Source of the DNA: CAYUYV01 sp964522525
GTDB taxonomy: Bacteria > Pseudomonadota > Alphaproteobacteria > JAJFIK01
DNA: 64,000 nucleotides
Direction: 5' to 3'
Assembly (NCBI GenBank): GCA_964522525.1
Contig: CAZFWG010000011.1
Location: 20,258-84,257, forward strand
In this document: piece by piece, positions 1 to 8,901 of the stretch
Numbering within the stretch: the first letter of the stretch is position 1
Layout of the letters: every line of letters begins with the position of its first letter
Program-made: the position numbers and the translations under genes
Notes under the pieces: model-generated
What the model was told of the DNA's origin: nothing
The model's input: only the letters and a program-made list of their open reading frames with translations
Database searches by the model: none

Positions 1-1
1 C

Positions 2-949
2 TTTGTCTATCTGGCCGCGATCGAATCCGGGATCAGACCGGACGATCCGGTCATTGATGAACCGGTGCGCGTCGGCAACTGGGTTCCGGACAATTACGGC
101 GGCTCCTATCGCGGCCGCATGTCCGTGCGCCGGGCCCTGGCCCTGTCCGTCAACTCCGTGGCCGTCACCCTGTCGGAAACCGTCGGCCGCGAAAAGGTCG
201 TCGAGGCCGCCAAGCGCATGGGCATCACCCAGGATCTCAAGCCCTATCGTTCGATCGCGCTGGGCACGCCGGAACTGACCTTATACGAACTAACGGGGGC
301 CTACCTGCCCTTCGCGCGCCAGGGCCTGAAGCCGGCACCCCATCTGGTGGCCGGCATCACGGCCCGGGACGGCACTCCCCTTTATGTCCGCCCCGAGACG
401 AACCCGCCCCGCGTCCTCGCCCCCATGGCCGCCGAATACATGACCCATATGCTCTACCAGGTGGTCGATTCAGGCACGGGCACACGGGCACGCCTTGACG
501 GTCATCCGGCGGCGGGCAAGACCGGCACGAGCCAGAATTTCCGCGATGCGTGGTTCGTGGGCTATACCGGCCGCCGCCTGACGGGGGTCTGGGTGGGGAA
601 TGATGATTCAAGTCCCATGAACAATGTCACGGGCGCCACCCTGCCCGCCGAGATCTGGCACCGCTTCATGGCGGCCGCCCATGCGGGGGAACCGGCCGCC
701 CCCATGCCCGGCGCCTATACCGCAGGCCCTGATCGTTTTGGTCAGGATGAACTCCGGGGTCTCTTCCGCCGGCTGCGTCGGGATCTCGATCGGGTGCGCG
801 ATGACCGGCGCGATATTTTCGCGCGCACGGACGACCAGGGGGACCCGAGATATGAATGGCCCCCCAAGGACAAGCCCCGCAACCGGCCCTATCAGGATCG
901 ATCATCCCGGCGGGGCGACCGTCGCAAGCCTAAATGGTGGCCGTTCTGA
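2..949 (+). CDS. Penicillin-binding protein 1A family, C-terminal transpeptidase part (5' truncated)
   Basis: The reading frame is open from the window edge to the stop at 949, so only the last 315 residues are present. This is the transpeptidase domain of a bifunctional class A penicillin-binding protein, which cross-links peptidoglycan in the periplasm. The SxN motif is visible as SVN (in RALALSVNSVAV) and the KTG motif as KTGTS, followed by a typical stretch with DAWFVGYTG and WVGND. The catalytic Ser of the SxxK motif and the glycosyltransferase domain lie upstream of the window. The C-terminal 70 residues are Arg/Asp/Pro-rich and probably disordered. It converges on the SH3 lipoprotein gene. 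mrcA/ponA is the likely name, but the fragment cannot separate PBP1A paralogues. Confidence 0.9.
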   Translation, partial: FVYLAAIESGIRPDDPVIDEPVRVGNWVPDNYGGSYRGRMSVRRALALSVNSVAVTLSETVGREKVVEAAKRMGITQDLKPYRSIALGTPELTLYELTGAYLPFARQGLKPAPHLVAGITARDGTPLYVRPETNPPRVLAPMAAEYMTHMLYQVVDSGTGTRARLDGHPAAGKTGTSQNFRDAWFVGYTGRRLTGVWVGNDDSSPMNNVTGATLPAEIWHRFMAAAHAGEPAAPMPGAYTAGPDRFGQDELRGLFRRLRRDLDRVRDDRRDIFARTDDQGDPRYEWPPKDKPRNRPYQDRSSRRGDRRKPKWWPF

Positions 950-973
950 ACGGCGCTCCCGCGAGAAACACGC

Positions 974-1888
974 TCAGGACTTCTCGACACCGGACCCCAT
1001 GATCCGCCAATGGGACGGGCCGATGCGGCAGGCCGTGGCCGGCCATTCATAGAGCCGTCCCTTTCTGTCGGTCACCCGGTGACGCACATGGCGGCACAGG
1101 GTCGGAGGCCGGGGCTCTCCGCCGGCGAGCAGCACGTCGAGTTCATTCTCCGTATAGGTCTTTTGGGGGCTTTCGCCAGTCTCCAGATCGACAACAGGCA
1201 CAGCCACCTCCGGTTTACCGCCGTCGGCCTCGCTCTGGTCCGCATCGATCAGAGGACCAAACATATAGCCCAGCGCCTTCGCGTCCTTGGCGATCAGTAC
1301 CCATTCGGTTTTCGCGGCGGTGCCAAGCAATTGGATGACGGTACCCTTGGGCACGGTCTGCACGACATCGTAATCCGTTCCAGGACCATTGCGGACATTG
1401 GTGTTGGCATTGGGCTTGCCTCGGATTCCCATGGGCTCGATCGGGACATCGATCTTGAGGCCCTCGGGCAGAATGACGAGATTGCCGTCCTCGTCCTCGA
1501 ACCCGCCCAGAAAGGGCGGCCCGGCTTCGACCACGCCTTCAAGGCCGCTCGCGGACACCCAGGTCGTCTCGAACAGGGGCACAGGCCCGGTCACCGCCAT
1601 GTGCGTTGCGTCGGCGAGGCCCCTCACCTGGGATCGGGACAACCGCAATTTGGGGTTAGCCCCCGTCAGGGGCGCCTCAATGTTCTGAATGATGCCTTGG
1701 CTGCCCCGTCCGCCCGTCGTCGACGGGCCCGCACAGGCGCCTAGGGCCATGGCAAGCCCCAGAACGATCGCCAGCCGCTCACGCCCCATGGTCCGGTGGC
1801 GATAGCGTCCGGAGACGGTTCGGGCAGTGGTCAACGCAGCGCCCGAGGCCGTCCGCATTGTGGTTTCGCGTTCCCATGGTCTGATCAT
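974..1888 (-). CDS. SH3-domain lipoprotein
   Basis: The protein carries one bacterial SH3 domain, seen as NVRNGPGTDYDVVQTVPKG followed by a short beta-rich stretch. This domain usually binds peptidoglycan or other ligands in the envelope. A hydrophobic segment ends in the lipobox LGAC, so a lipoprotein anchored in the membrane is likely. The chosen ATG at 1888 has a good ribosome site, GGAGAG eight bases upstream, but gives a long Arg-rich leader with the lipobox Cys at residue 52. An ATG at 1789 would put the Cys at residue 19, more usual for a lipoprotein, but lacks a clear ribosome site. The function beyond cell-wall association is unknown. Confidence 0.65.
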   Translation of the reverse strand: MIRPWERETTMRTASGAALTTARTVSGRYRHRTMGRERLAIVLGLAMALGACAGPSTTGGRGSQGIIQNIEAPLTGANPKLRLSRSQVRGLADATHMAVTGPVPLFETTWVSASGLEGVVEAGPPFLGGFEDEDGNLVILPEGLKIDVPIEPMGIRGKPNANTNVRNGPGTDYDVVQTVPKGTVIQLLGTAAKTEWVLIAKDAKALGYMFGPLIDADQSEADGGKPEVAVPVVDLETGESPQKTYTENELDVLLAGGEPRPPTLCRHVRHRVTDRKGRLYEWPATACRIGPSHWRIMGSGVEKS

Positions 1889-2045
1889 TGTCCGTTCTCT
1901 CCATCGACGGCAGACGTCCAAGGCCTCGTGATCGACGGCCTTGAGAATTGCAGCGGTGAACCGGCTCCCCTAGAGTTCCCCGAAAGCTCCGGTGCGTCTG
2001 CCCGTATCCGAGGAGCCCAACACCACGTTGATCCCGTGAGGGCCG

Positions 2046-3107
2046 ATGATGTTCCGCTCCCTGCTGAATTTACCCCTCGCCTTCTGCCTTTTTGTCCTCG
2101 GTTGCGGGTCCGAAGGCGGGGAAGACACAAATGAAAACCTGACTCGTGTCACCTTCGCCACCGATTGGGTTGCCCAGGCGGAGCATGGCGGCTTCTACAT
2201 GGCCCAGGCCCTGGGCCTCTATGAGGCCCGCGGCCTGGATGTCGAAATCCGGCCCGGCGGCGCCTCGGTCAATATTCCCCAGCTCCTCGCCACGGGGGCC
2301 GTGGACTTCGCCATGGGATCCAACAGCTTCATTCCCCTCAACATCGTGCGGGCCGGCGTGCCCGCCAAAGGAGTCATGGCGACGTTCCAGAAAGACCCGC
2401 AGGTCCTGATCACCCACCCCCGGGACGATGTGAACACGCTCGCTGACATGCGGGGCAAGCCGATCATGATCTCCGATGCCACGCGCTCCACCTGGTGGCC
2501 CTGGCTGGAGGCCCAGTTCGGCTTCACCCAAGACCAAATCCGGAAATACACGGCTTCCGTGGCGCCGTTTCTGGTCAACCCCACAGCTATACAACAAGGT
2601 TACATCACCTCGGAACCCTATCTGATTGAACGGGAATTGGGCGAGGAGCCCGAGGTGTATCTGCTCGCGGATTATGGCTATCCCAGCTATGCCACGATTG
2701 TCATGACCCGGGTCGACACGATCGAGAGCCAACCGGCGGTCGTTCAGGCCTTTGTCGATGCCAGCATCGAGGGCTGGAAGCGCTATCTGGAGGAGGATCC
2801 GGCACCTGCCCATGCGTTGATCCGCCGCGACAATCCGGACATGGATCCCGACATTCTGGAACAGGCCCACGAAAAATTGATCCGTTTCGAGATCGTCAAG
2901 CCGGCGGCGGACTCCGGGCTGCGTATCGGTGCCATGACCGACACCCGGTGGCGCGACTTCTTCACCCAGATGGCCAAGGCGGGTCTTTATGAGACTTCCC
3001 TCGACTATCGCCAGGCGTTCACCCTGCAATTCGTGACCTCGACCCCTTCCGGAGGCCCGTCCACGAGCGCTCCGCAGGACGGCACCCAGGGGGACGGCGC
3101 TCCGTGA
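2046..3107 (+). CDS. ABC importer substrate-binding lipoprotein, ThiY/NMT1 family
   Basis: This is the solute receptor of the ABC importer formed with the next two genes. The N-terminus has a hydrophobic segment ending in the lipobox VLGC, so the mature protein is probably tethered on the periplasmic face of the inner membrane. The start of the mature domain (FATDWVAQAEHGGFYMAQA, then GLYEARGLDVEI) is typical of the NMT1/THI5-like family that binds thiamine pyrimidines, riboflavin, nitrate or sulfonates. Two ATGs occur in tandem; the second (2049) sits 6 bases after GAGGG and may be the true start. I see no TPP or FMN riboswitch upstream, so the ligand is undetermined. The stop overlaps the start of the ATPase gene. 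Confidence 0.85.
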   Translation: MMFRSLLNLPLAFCLFVLGCGSEGGEDTNENLTRVTFATDWVAQAEHGGFYMAQALGLYEARGLDVEIRPGGASVNIPQLLATGAVDFAMGSNSFIPLNIVRAGVPAKGVMATFQKDPQVLITHPRDDVNTLADMRGKPIMISDATRSTWWPWLEAQFGFTQDQIRKYTASVAPFLVNPTAIQQGYITSEPYLIERELGEEPEVYLLADYGYPSYATIVMTRVDTIESQPAVVQAFVDASIEGWKRYLEEDPAPAHALIRRDNPDMDPDILEQAHEKLIRFEIVKPAADSGLRIGAMTDTRWRDFFTQMAKAGLYETSLDYRQAFTLQFVTSTPSGGPSTSAPQDGTQGDGAP

Positions 3108-3892
3108 CGACCCAGGACGGCGAAGAAATGAAGGGGATGATCCGTGTGGATCGGGTCAGCAAGCGCTACGCGGACGGAACGCTTGCCCTCGATGCCATCG
3201 ATCTTGAGATCGCGCCTGGCGACTTCGTGTCCCTGATCGGCCCCTCAGGCTGCGGCAAGAGCACACTGATGCGCCTGATTGCCGGACTTTCGGCGCCGAC
3301 CACGGGCCACATCCAGTCTCCCGCCCTCGACCATAGCCAGGTGGTAAGCGTGGTCTTCCAGGACGCGACACTCATGCCCTGGGCGAGCATCGCCGAGAAT
3401 GTCGCCCTGGCCTTCCAACTCGGCGCCGCACAAGCCCCAAAGGATCTTGGAGCGCATGTCGAGGCGGCCTTGGCGCGTGTCGGTCTGTCGGGCTTTGGCG
3501 GCCGGTTTCCGCGCCAGCTCTCCGGCGGCATGCGCATGCGCGCGTCCCTGGCCCGGGCCCTCGTCACCGACCCCTGTCTGGTCCTCATGGACGAGCCCTT
3601 CGGGGCCCTCGACGAGATCACCCGCAACGAACTCAATGACGACCTGCTCGCCTTGTACAGGGCGCGGCGCATGACCGTCGTCTTCGTGACCCACTCCGTG
3701 AGCGAGGCCGTGTATCTGTCGAACCGGATCGTGGTGATGAGCCCAAGGCCGGGGCGCATTCACGAGATCATCCCCGTGCCCGAAGCCCAACCCCGGGAGC
3801 CCGCCTTTCGCGTCAGCCCCAGCTTTTTCGACCTGACCGCCAAAGTGTCGGCAAGCCTCAAGGCGACCGTCGAGAACGAGGCCCTGTCATGA
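3104..3892 (+). CDS. ABC importer ATP-binding protein (nitrate/sulfonate/thiamine-precursor type)
   Basis: This is the nucleotide-binding subunit that powers the importer. It shows Walker A GPSGCGKST, signature LSGGMRMRASLARAL, Walker B LVLMDEPFGALDE, and a switch His in VTHSVSEAVYLSNRI, as in SsuB/TauB/ThiZ proteins. The GTG at 3104 overlaps the stop of the receptor gene, giving translational coupling; internal ATGs at 3128 and 3137 are alternatives, and the conserved domain begins just after them. The stop overlaps the permease ATG (ATGA). The substrate is set by the receptor and is not known. Confidence 0.9.
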   Translation: MTTQDGEEMKGMIRVDRVSKRYADGTLALDAIDLEIAPGDFVSLIGPSGCGKSTLMRLIAGLSAPTTGHIQSPALDHSQVVSVVFQDATLMPWASIAENVALAFQLGAAQAPKDLGAHVEAALARVGLSGFGGRFPRQLSGGMRMRASLARALVTDPCLVLMDEPFGALDEITRNELNDDLLALYRARRMTVVFVTHSVSEAVYLSNRIVVMSPRPGRIHEIIPVPEAQPREPAFRVSPSFFDLTAKVSASLKATVENEALS

Positions 3893-4740
3893 GCGCGTCG
3901 CCCAACCCCGCCGCCGGTTCCGAAGCCGACCAGGAACGCGCGCCCGAGCCCGTGGGCCAAAGCCCTTTCATGCGTTTCGTGCCCGCCCTTTTCGGCCTGA
4001 TCTTCCTGACGGGGTGGGAGGCGCTCGTCCGCCTCCTTGAGGTCTCCCGTTTCGTGCTCCCGCCCCCCAGCGCCATCGCGATCGCCCTTTTTGAGCACGG
4101 TCCGTCCCTGCTCGCCTCGGCCTTGACCACCTTGTGGCTGACCTTGGCGGCCTTCGCCCTCGCCGTCATCGGCGGCGTCTCCCTGGCGGTCCTGTTCTCC
4201 CAGAGCCGGATCGTGGAACGGGCACTTTATCCTTATGCGGTCATTTTGCAGGTCACGCCGATCGTGGCCATCGCCCCATTGATCATCATCTGGGTGGGGA
4301 TTGATCGGCCGAAGGTCTCGATCCTCGTCCTGGCCTTCATCGTGGCGTTTTTCCCGATCCTGGCCAATGCGCTGACGGGACTGCGCGCGGTTGATCCCAA
4401 TCTGAAGGCCCTGTTCGATCTTTACGGGGCGAGCCGGTGGCAGATCCTGTTGCGCCTGCGCCTGCCAAACGCCCTGCCCTATCTCCTGGCGGGCATGAAG
4501 ATCGCCGGGGGTTTGAGCCTGATCGCCGTGGTGACGGCGGAATTCGTGGCGGGTTCCGGCGGCTCCGATGGCCTTGCCTGGCGCATCATGGAAGCGGGCA
4601 ACCGGCTCGAGGTGCCGCGGATGTTCGCGTCCCTGTTCCTTCTGTCCATGATGGGCATCGCGATCTACGCCCTATTGTCGGTTCTGGAGCGCCGGCTGCT
4701 TTCCGGATGGCATGAAAGCACCCTGAACGGCATGGAGTGA
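3889..4740 (+). CDS. ABC importer permease (SsuC/ThiX type)
   Basis: This is an integral membrane subunit with about six predicted hydrophobic segments. It has the cytoplasmic EAA loop (LYGASRWQILLRLRLPNALP) that contacts the ATPase, followed by the typical C-terminal stretch ending in a helix with ALLSVLERRLLSGW. A 25-residue charged N-terminal tail precedes the first membrane helix. It is the last gene of a tightly overlapping receptor-ATPase-permease operon. After the stop there is a G/C-rich inverted stretch and a short T run near 4775-4785, but it is too weak to call a terminator. Confidence 0.9.
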   Translation: MSASPNPAAGSEADQERAPEPVGQSPFMRFVPALFGLIFLTGWEALVRLLEVSRFVLPPPSAIAIALFEHGPSLLASALTTLWLTLAAFALAVIGGVSLAVLFSQSRIVERALYPYAVILQVTPIVAIAPLIIIWVGIDRPKVSILVLAFIVAFFPILANALTGLRAVDPNLKALFDLYGASRWQILLRLRLPNALPYLLAGMKIAGGLSLIAVVTAEFVAGSGGSDGLAWRIMEAGNRLEVPRMFASLFLLSMMGIAIYALLSVLERRLLSGWHESTLNGME

Positions 4741-4880
4741 GGCAGAGAGGGGCAGTCACCAGTCCGCCCCGCACAGGTTTTTACATCTTCTCATGTGATT
4801 TAGTTAGTTTGCACGGCCCTTGATGGAGAATAGAACAGGGCCACATGGTTGTTGGGACGGACAGGAGGCAGGAGATCCCC

Positions 4881-5201
4881 GTGGCGCCACGTAAACATCC
4901 CCAAGTGATCACCGCCAATCGCCTGAGCGACGGCGAAGTGGTCTATTACACGGACCGGCGGGATTGGAGCGAGTCCTTGAATGCCGCTCTGGTGATCGGT
5001 CTTGAGGAGGATCTGGCGCCGTGGCTTGAGGCTGCGCAAGCCGATATTGCCGCCCGCGTGGTCGTGGATGTCTATCCCTTCGACGTGCGTGTGGATGAAG
5101 CGGAAACGGGGCGGGACGTCGCCGCCCTGTCGGCGCGGGAAAAAATCCGCGCCCTGGGGCCGACGGTCCGTCTTGATCTGGGGAAGCAGGCCGAAAGCTG
5201 A
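4881..5201 (+). CDS. DUF2849 family protein of the sulfite reduction operon
   Basis: This small protein (about 106 residues) belongs to a family found in alphaproteobacteria immediately before the sulfite reductase gene. The sequence shows the family pattern of VITANRLSDGEVVYYT near the start and YPFDVRV in the second half. A GTG start at 4881 is chosen because AGGAG lies 6 bases upstream; an in-frame ATG at 4845 has no comparable site. It is 41 bases from cysI, so co-transcription is likely. The biochemical role is unknown; genomic context suggests an accessory role in sulfite reduction. Confidence 0.8.
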   Translation: MAPRKHPQVITANRLSDGEVVYYTDRRDWSESLNAALVIGLEEDLAPWLEAAQADIAARVVVDVYPFDVRVDEAETGRDVAALSAREKIRALGPTVRLDLGKQAES

Positions 5202-5242
5202 GTTTTTGAGATCACACTTGCGCGATCCTTTTGAGGTGAAGC

Positions 5243-6901
5243 ATGTATCGATACGACGAATTCGACAGGACCATGGTCACGGAACGGGTCCGGCAGTTTC
5301 GCGGTCAGGTCGCGCGGCGTCTTTCCGGCGAATTGACGGAAGATCAGTTCAAGCCGTTGCGCCTCATGAACGGCGTCTATCTGCAGCTTCACGCCTATAT
5401 GCTGCGGGTCGCCATTCCTTACGGCACTCTGTCCTCGGATCAAATGCGCATGCTGGCCCATGTGGCGCGCACCTATGACCGGGGCTATGGACATTTCACC
5501 ACCCGTCAGAACATCCAATACAACTGGCCCAAGCTCGGCGACATTCCCGACATCCTCGATGATCTGGCCAGTGTGGAAATGCATGCCATCCAGACCAGCG
5601 GCAACTGCATCCGCAACGTAACGGCGGATCAGTTCGCCGGCGCGGCGGCCGACGAGATCGAGGACCCGCGCCCGACGGCGGAAATGATCCGCCAGTGGTC
5701 GACCTTCCACCCGGAATTTTCCTTCCTGCCCCGGAAGTTCAAGATTGCCGTGACCGGCGCCCCCAATGACCGGGCCGCGATCCAGGTCCACGATATCGGG
5801 ATCGAGATCCGCCGCAATGAGGCGGGCGAAATCGGCTATCGGATCTATGTGGGCGGCGGCCAGGGGCGCACGCCCTTCGTGGCCAAGCTCGTGCGGGATT
5901 TCCTGCCCAAACCCGAACTCCTGAACTATCTGGAGGCCATCCTGCGGGTCTACAATCAGCTTGGCCGCCGGGATAATCTGTATAAGGCGCGCATCAAGAT
6001 CCTTGTCCATGAGACGGGGACGGAAGACTTCATCCGCATGGTGGAGGACGAATACGCGGCCCTGAAGACCGACATGCCCGCCACTCTGCCGGAAGGGGAA
6101 ATGGCGCGGATCGTGGCCTATTTCGCGCCCCCGGCCTTAGAGGATCTTCCCGACACGGACGCGGCCTTCGAGGACGCTAAGGCCAACAATCCGGATTTCG
6201 CCGAATGGGTGAGTGTCAACTGCGTCACTCACCGCCGGGCCGGCTACGCCATCGTCAACATCTCCCTCAAGCCCATCGGCGGCATCCCGGGGGACGCCTC
6301 CGCCGACCAGATGGATGCGATCGCCGAGCTGTCCGATCACTATGGTTTTTCCGAAATCCGCGTCACCCACGAACAGAATCTGGTGCTGCCCCATATCCGC
6401 AAGCGGGACCTGTTCGATATCTGGCAGGGTTTGAAAGCCCATGATCTGGCCACGCCCAATCTGGGACGGATTTCGGACATCATCGCCTGTCCGGGCCTGG
6501 ATTATTGCAATCTGGCCAACGCCCGCGCGATCCCGATTGCCCAGGACATTTCCAACCGCTTCGCCGATCTGGAGCGCCAGCATGATATCGGTGAGCTGAA
6601 GGTCAAGATTTCCGGCTGCATCAATGCCTGCGGGCACCACCATGTGGGCCATATCGGCATTCTGGGGGTCGACAAAAAGGGCATCGAATTCTACCAGATC
6701 ACCCTTGGGGGCAGTGCGGACGAAACGGCCTCCGTGGGTGATATCGTCGGCCCCGCCTTCCCCGAAGAAGAAGTGCCCCAGGCCATCGACACCATTGTCG
6801 ATACCTATCTGGGCTTGCGCGGCCAGGGCGAACGCTTCCTCGACACCTACCGGCGCGTCGGCCTGGCGCCCTTCAAGGAGGCTCTTTATGCCGATCGTTA
6901 A
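5243..6901 (+). CDS. cysI: Sulfite reductase hemoprotein (nitrite/sulfite reductase family)
   Basis: This enzyme reduces sulfite to sulfide by six electrons for cysteine synthesis in the cytoplasm, using siroheme coupled to a [4Fe-4S] cluster. The four cluster Cys are visible as C416-x5-C422 (CPGLDYC) and C459-x3-C463 (CINAC). The N-terminal half has the ferredoxin-like repeat with the TTRQNIQYN stretch typical of the family. The length of 552 residues fits. The flanking DUF2849 and DUF934 genes support an assimilatory sulfite rather than nitrite role. The gene overlaps the next start by 14 bases. No flavoprotein partner (CysJ) is in the window, so the electron donor is not shown. Confidence 0.92.
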   Translation: MYRYDEFDRTMVTERVRQFRGQVARRLSGELTEDQFKPLRLMNGVYLQLHAYMLRVAIPYGTLSSDQMRMLAHVARTYDRGYGHFTTRQNIQYNWPKLGDIPDILDDLASVEMHAIQTSGNCIRNVTADQFAGAAADEIEDPRPTAEMIRQWSTFHPEFSFLPRKFKIAVTGAPNDRAAIQVHDIGIEIRRNEAGEIGYRIYVGGGQGRTPFVAKLVRDFLPKPELLNYLEAILRVYNQLGRRDNLYKARIKILVHETGTEDFIRMVEDEYAALKTDMPATLPEGEMARIVAYFAPPALEDLPDTDAAFEDAKANNPDFAEWVSVNCVTHRRAGYAIVNISLKPIGGIPGDASADQMDAIAELSDHYGFSEIRVTHEQNLVLPHIRKRDLFDIWQGLKAHDLATPNLGRISDIIACPGLDYCNLANARAIPIAQDISNRFADLERQHDIGELKVKISGCINACGHHHVGHIGILGVDKKGIEFYQITLGGSADETASVGDIVGPAFPEEEVPQAIDTIVDTYLGLRGQGERFLDTYRRVGLAPFKEALYADR

Positions 6902-7376
6902 GGACGGACGCATCGTCCCGAACCCTTGGGTCTTCGAGGAGGGCGATACGGTGCTCGGCGGGGATGCCCCGATCATCGTCACATTAGAACGGTGGCAGAC
7001 GGAACGGGAACGCCTGATCGGCCATAACGGTCCAATCGGCCTTCTGCTCAAGGATGATCAGTCCCCTGCTCTGGTGGCAGATGATCTCTCGCGTTTTTCC
7101 CTGATCGCCCTCGATTTTCCCGCCTTCAAGAACGGGCGGGGCTATTCCTCGGCGCGGCTCCTGCGCCAGCGCTACGGGTTTGCCGGTGAAATCAGGGCGG
7201 TGGGCGATGTCCTGCGCGATCAGATCGCCTTCATGGCCCGTTGCGGGATTGACAGTTTTTCCGTCGCCGACAGTTTTCCGATTGAGGCCTGGCCCGAAAT
7301 CATGGGCGAGATGAGCCATGTCTATCAGGGGGCCGCCGACGGGCAGGAAACCGTCCTCGAAAAGCGCCATGACTGA
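6888..7376 (+). CDS. DUF934 family protein of the sulfite reduction operon
   Basis: A 162-residue protein of the DUF934 family, with the typical GRGYSSARLLRQRYGF block and a C-terminal stretch with ARCGIDSF. Family members sit next to cysI or cysH and are presumed accessory to sulfate or sulfite reduction. The ATG at 6888 has AAGGAG 7 bases upstream and lies within the cysI coding end, giving translational coupling. In many alphaproteobacteria the PAPS reductase gene cysH follows; here an acetyltransferase follows instead. Confidence 0.85.
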   Translation: MPIVKDGRIVPNPWVFEEGDTVLGGDAPIIVTLERWQTERERLIGHNGPIGLLLKDDQSPALVADDLSRFSLIALDFPAFKNGRGYSSARLLRQRYGFAGEIRAVGDVLRDQIAFMARCGIDSFSVADSFPIEAWPEIMGEMSHVYQGAADGQETVLEKRHD

Positions 7377-7393
7377 AGGCGCCAGCCACCGCC

Positions 7394-7864
7394 ATGCCAT
7401 CGGATCCGTCCCTCTCCATCCAACAGCTTTGCGCTGGTGATTTGGATTTATTCCGTGAACTGCTTGCCGTGTTCGGCCGCGCCTTCGAGGATAGCCAGAC
7501 CTATGAGGGCACCCCACCTGATGATGCCTATCTGCGCCAATTGCTCGGCGGCGATCAGTTCATCGCCCTGGCGGCCTTGAAGGATGGGGCCGTTGTCGGC
7601 GGTCTTGCCGCCTATGACTTGAAAAAATTCGAGCAAGCGCGCAGCGAGATCTACATCTATGATCTGGCGGTCGCGGAGCCGTATCGCCGGCAAGGCGTGG
7701 CCACGGGTCTGATCATGGCCCTCAAGCCGATCGCGCGGGCCCGCGGGGCTCATCTGATTTTCGTGCAGGCGGACCATGGCGATGATCCGGCAATCGCTCT
7801 CTACACCAAACTGGGCGACCGGGCGGACGTCCTTCATTTCGACGTGGCCGTGAAAGAGAGCTAG
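7394..7864 (+). CDS. GNAT acetyltransferase resembling aminoglycoside AAC(3)-I
   Basis: The 156-residue protein closely follows the AAC(3)-I aminoglycoside 3-N-acetyltransferase pattern: FIALAAL, then KKFEQARSEIYIYDLAV, the acetyl-CoA loop RRQGVATGL (residues 98-106), and VQADHGDDPAIALYTKLG near the C-terminus, ending in LHFDV. The similarity covers almost the whole length and is stronger than general GNAT similarity. AAC(3)-I enzymes transfer an acetyl group to gentamicin-type aminoglycosides in the cytoplasm. Here the gene is 17 bases after DUF934 and on the same strand, and there is no integron or IS signature, so it may be a native enzyme with another amine substrate. Its last 4 bases overlap the convergent channel gene. 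Confidence 0.8.
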   Translation: MPSDPSLSIQQLCAGDLDLFRELLAVFGRAFEDSQTYEGTPPDDAYLRQLLGGDQFIALAALKDGAVVGGLAAYDLKKFEQARSEIYIYDLAVAEPYRRQGVATGLIMALKPIARARGAHLIFVQADHGDDPAIALYTKLGDRADVLHFDVAVKES

Positions 7865-8724
7865 GGCGTTCCGTTCCCCTTCTCGATCCCCTCCTTCAAC
7901 GCGGCCACTTCCTGGCGCAGCGCCCGAACCTCCGCCAGCAGAAGATCACGCTCCTCATGGGCATGACTTTCGGCCTCCACGACGGCCACGACCTCTTCAT
8001 GGTGAAGCGCGGTCATGGAATTCACAATGATCGCGATAAAGAGATTCAGTACCATGAAACTGGTCAGGAAAATGAAAGGCACGAAGAAGACCCATGCAAA
8101 GGGATGAACCTCCATCACGGGCCGCACGATGCCCATGGACCAGCTTTCGAGGGTCATGATCTGGAACAGGGAATACATGGACGCGCCCACCGACCCGAAC
8201 CAGTCCGGGAAGGACCCGCCGAACATCTTGGTGGCGAGTACCGCGCCCACATAAAAGAACAGCATCAGCACGCCCATGATCGCGCCCATGCCGGGAATTG
8301 AGGAGAGAAGCGCCTCCACAACCCGCCGCAACTGGGGCACGACGGACAACAGGCGCAGGATCCGCAAGATCCGGAAGGCGCGCAACACGGACAAATTGCC
8401 CGACTCCGGGACGAGTGAAATCGCGACGATTGAGAAATCGAACAGATTCCACCCGTTGTAGAAAAAACGATGGCGGTGGGCGACCAGTTTCACGGCAATT
8501 TCAAAGACGAACAGGGCCAAGATGCCCTGATCCACCGCGCGCAGCAGCGGGCCGACACTGTCGCGAATGCGCTCGGAGGTCTCCAGGCCCAGCGTGACGG
8601 CATTGATCATGATCGCCACGGTAATGAAGGTCTGAAAACGGGGGCCTTCGACGGCGGCGCGCAGCATCTCGAGAAATGGCGGGCGGGCGCCGGCGGCCGG
8701 GTCAGGCGCGTCCGAGTGGGGCAT
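7861..8724 (-). CDS. Voltage-gated sodium channel, NavBac family
   Basis: A 287-residue single-domain channel with six membrane segments that should form a homotetramer. The voltage sensor S4 has four Arg at three-residue spacing (R115, R118, R121, R124). The pore filter is TLESWSM (residues 191-197), the sodium-selective NavAb-type signature. After S6 (LNLFIAIIVNSM) a Glu-rich tail of about 45 residues has heptad spacing and probably forms the tetrameric coiled coil seen in this family. It conducts Na+ across the inner membrane on depolarisation, classically linked to motility or pH homeostasis in alkaliphiles. There is no clear ribosome site before the ATG. Confidence 0.92.
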   Translation of the reverse strand: MPHSDAPDPAAGARPPFLEMLRAAVEGPRFQTFITVAIMINAVTLGLETSERIRDSVGPLLRAVDQGILALFVFEIAVKLVAHRHRFFYNGWNLFDFSIVAISLVPESGNLSVLRAFRILRILRLLSVVPQLRRVVEALLSSIPGMGAIMGVLMLFFYVGAVLATKMFGGSFPDWFGSVGASMYSLFQIMTLESWSMGIVRPVMEVHPFAWVFFVPFIFLTSFMVLNLFIAIIVNSMTALHHEEVVAVVEAESHAHEERDLLLAEVRALRQEVAALKEGIEKGNGTP

Positions 8725-8901
8725 GGGATTAGGGTCCCTGATTGATCATCCGGTACTTCACCTTTGAGGTACGAAACCCGGCCCCCGCTGGCAAGGGAGG
8801 AGCACCACCCGACGCCTGCCACCCCCAGCCAAACGGCTGCTCTCCGCCTGCTTCCTCGCGCGCATGTGGACACCCCAGAACATCGACCTACTTCCCGACC
8901 C

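Noticed and set aside
4741..4790. Possible terminator after the ABC permease
   Set aside because: The G/C stretch pairs poorly and the T run is short and distant.
7394..7864. The AAC(3)-like gene as part of an integron cassette or mobile element
   Set aside because: No attC-like site, integrase, IS end or change in base composition is seen; it is in line with the cys operon.
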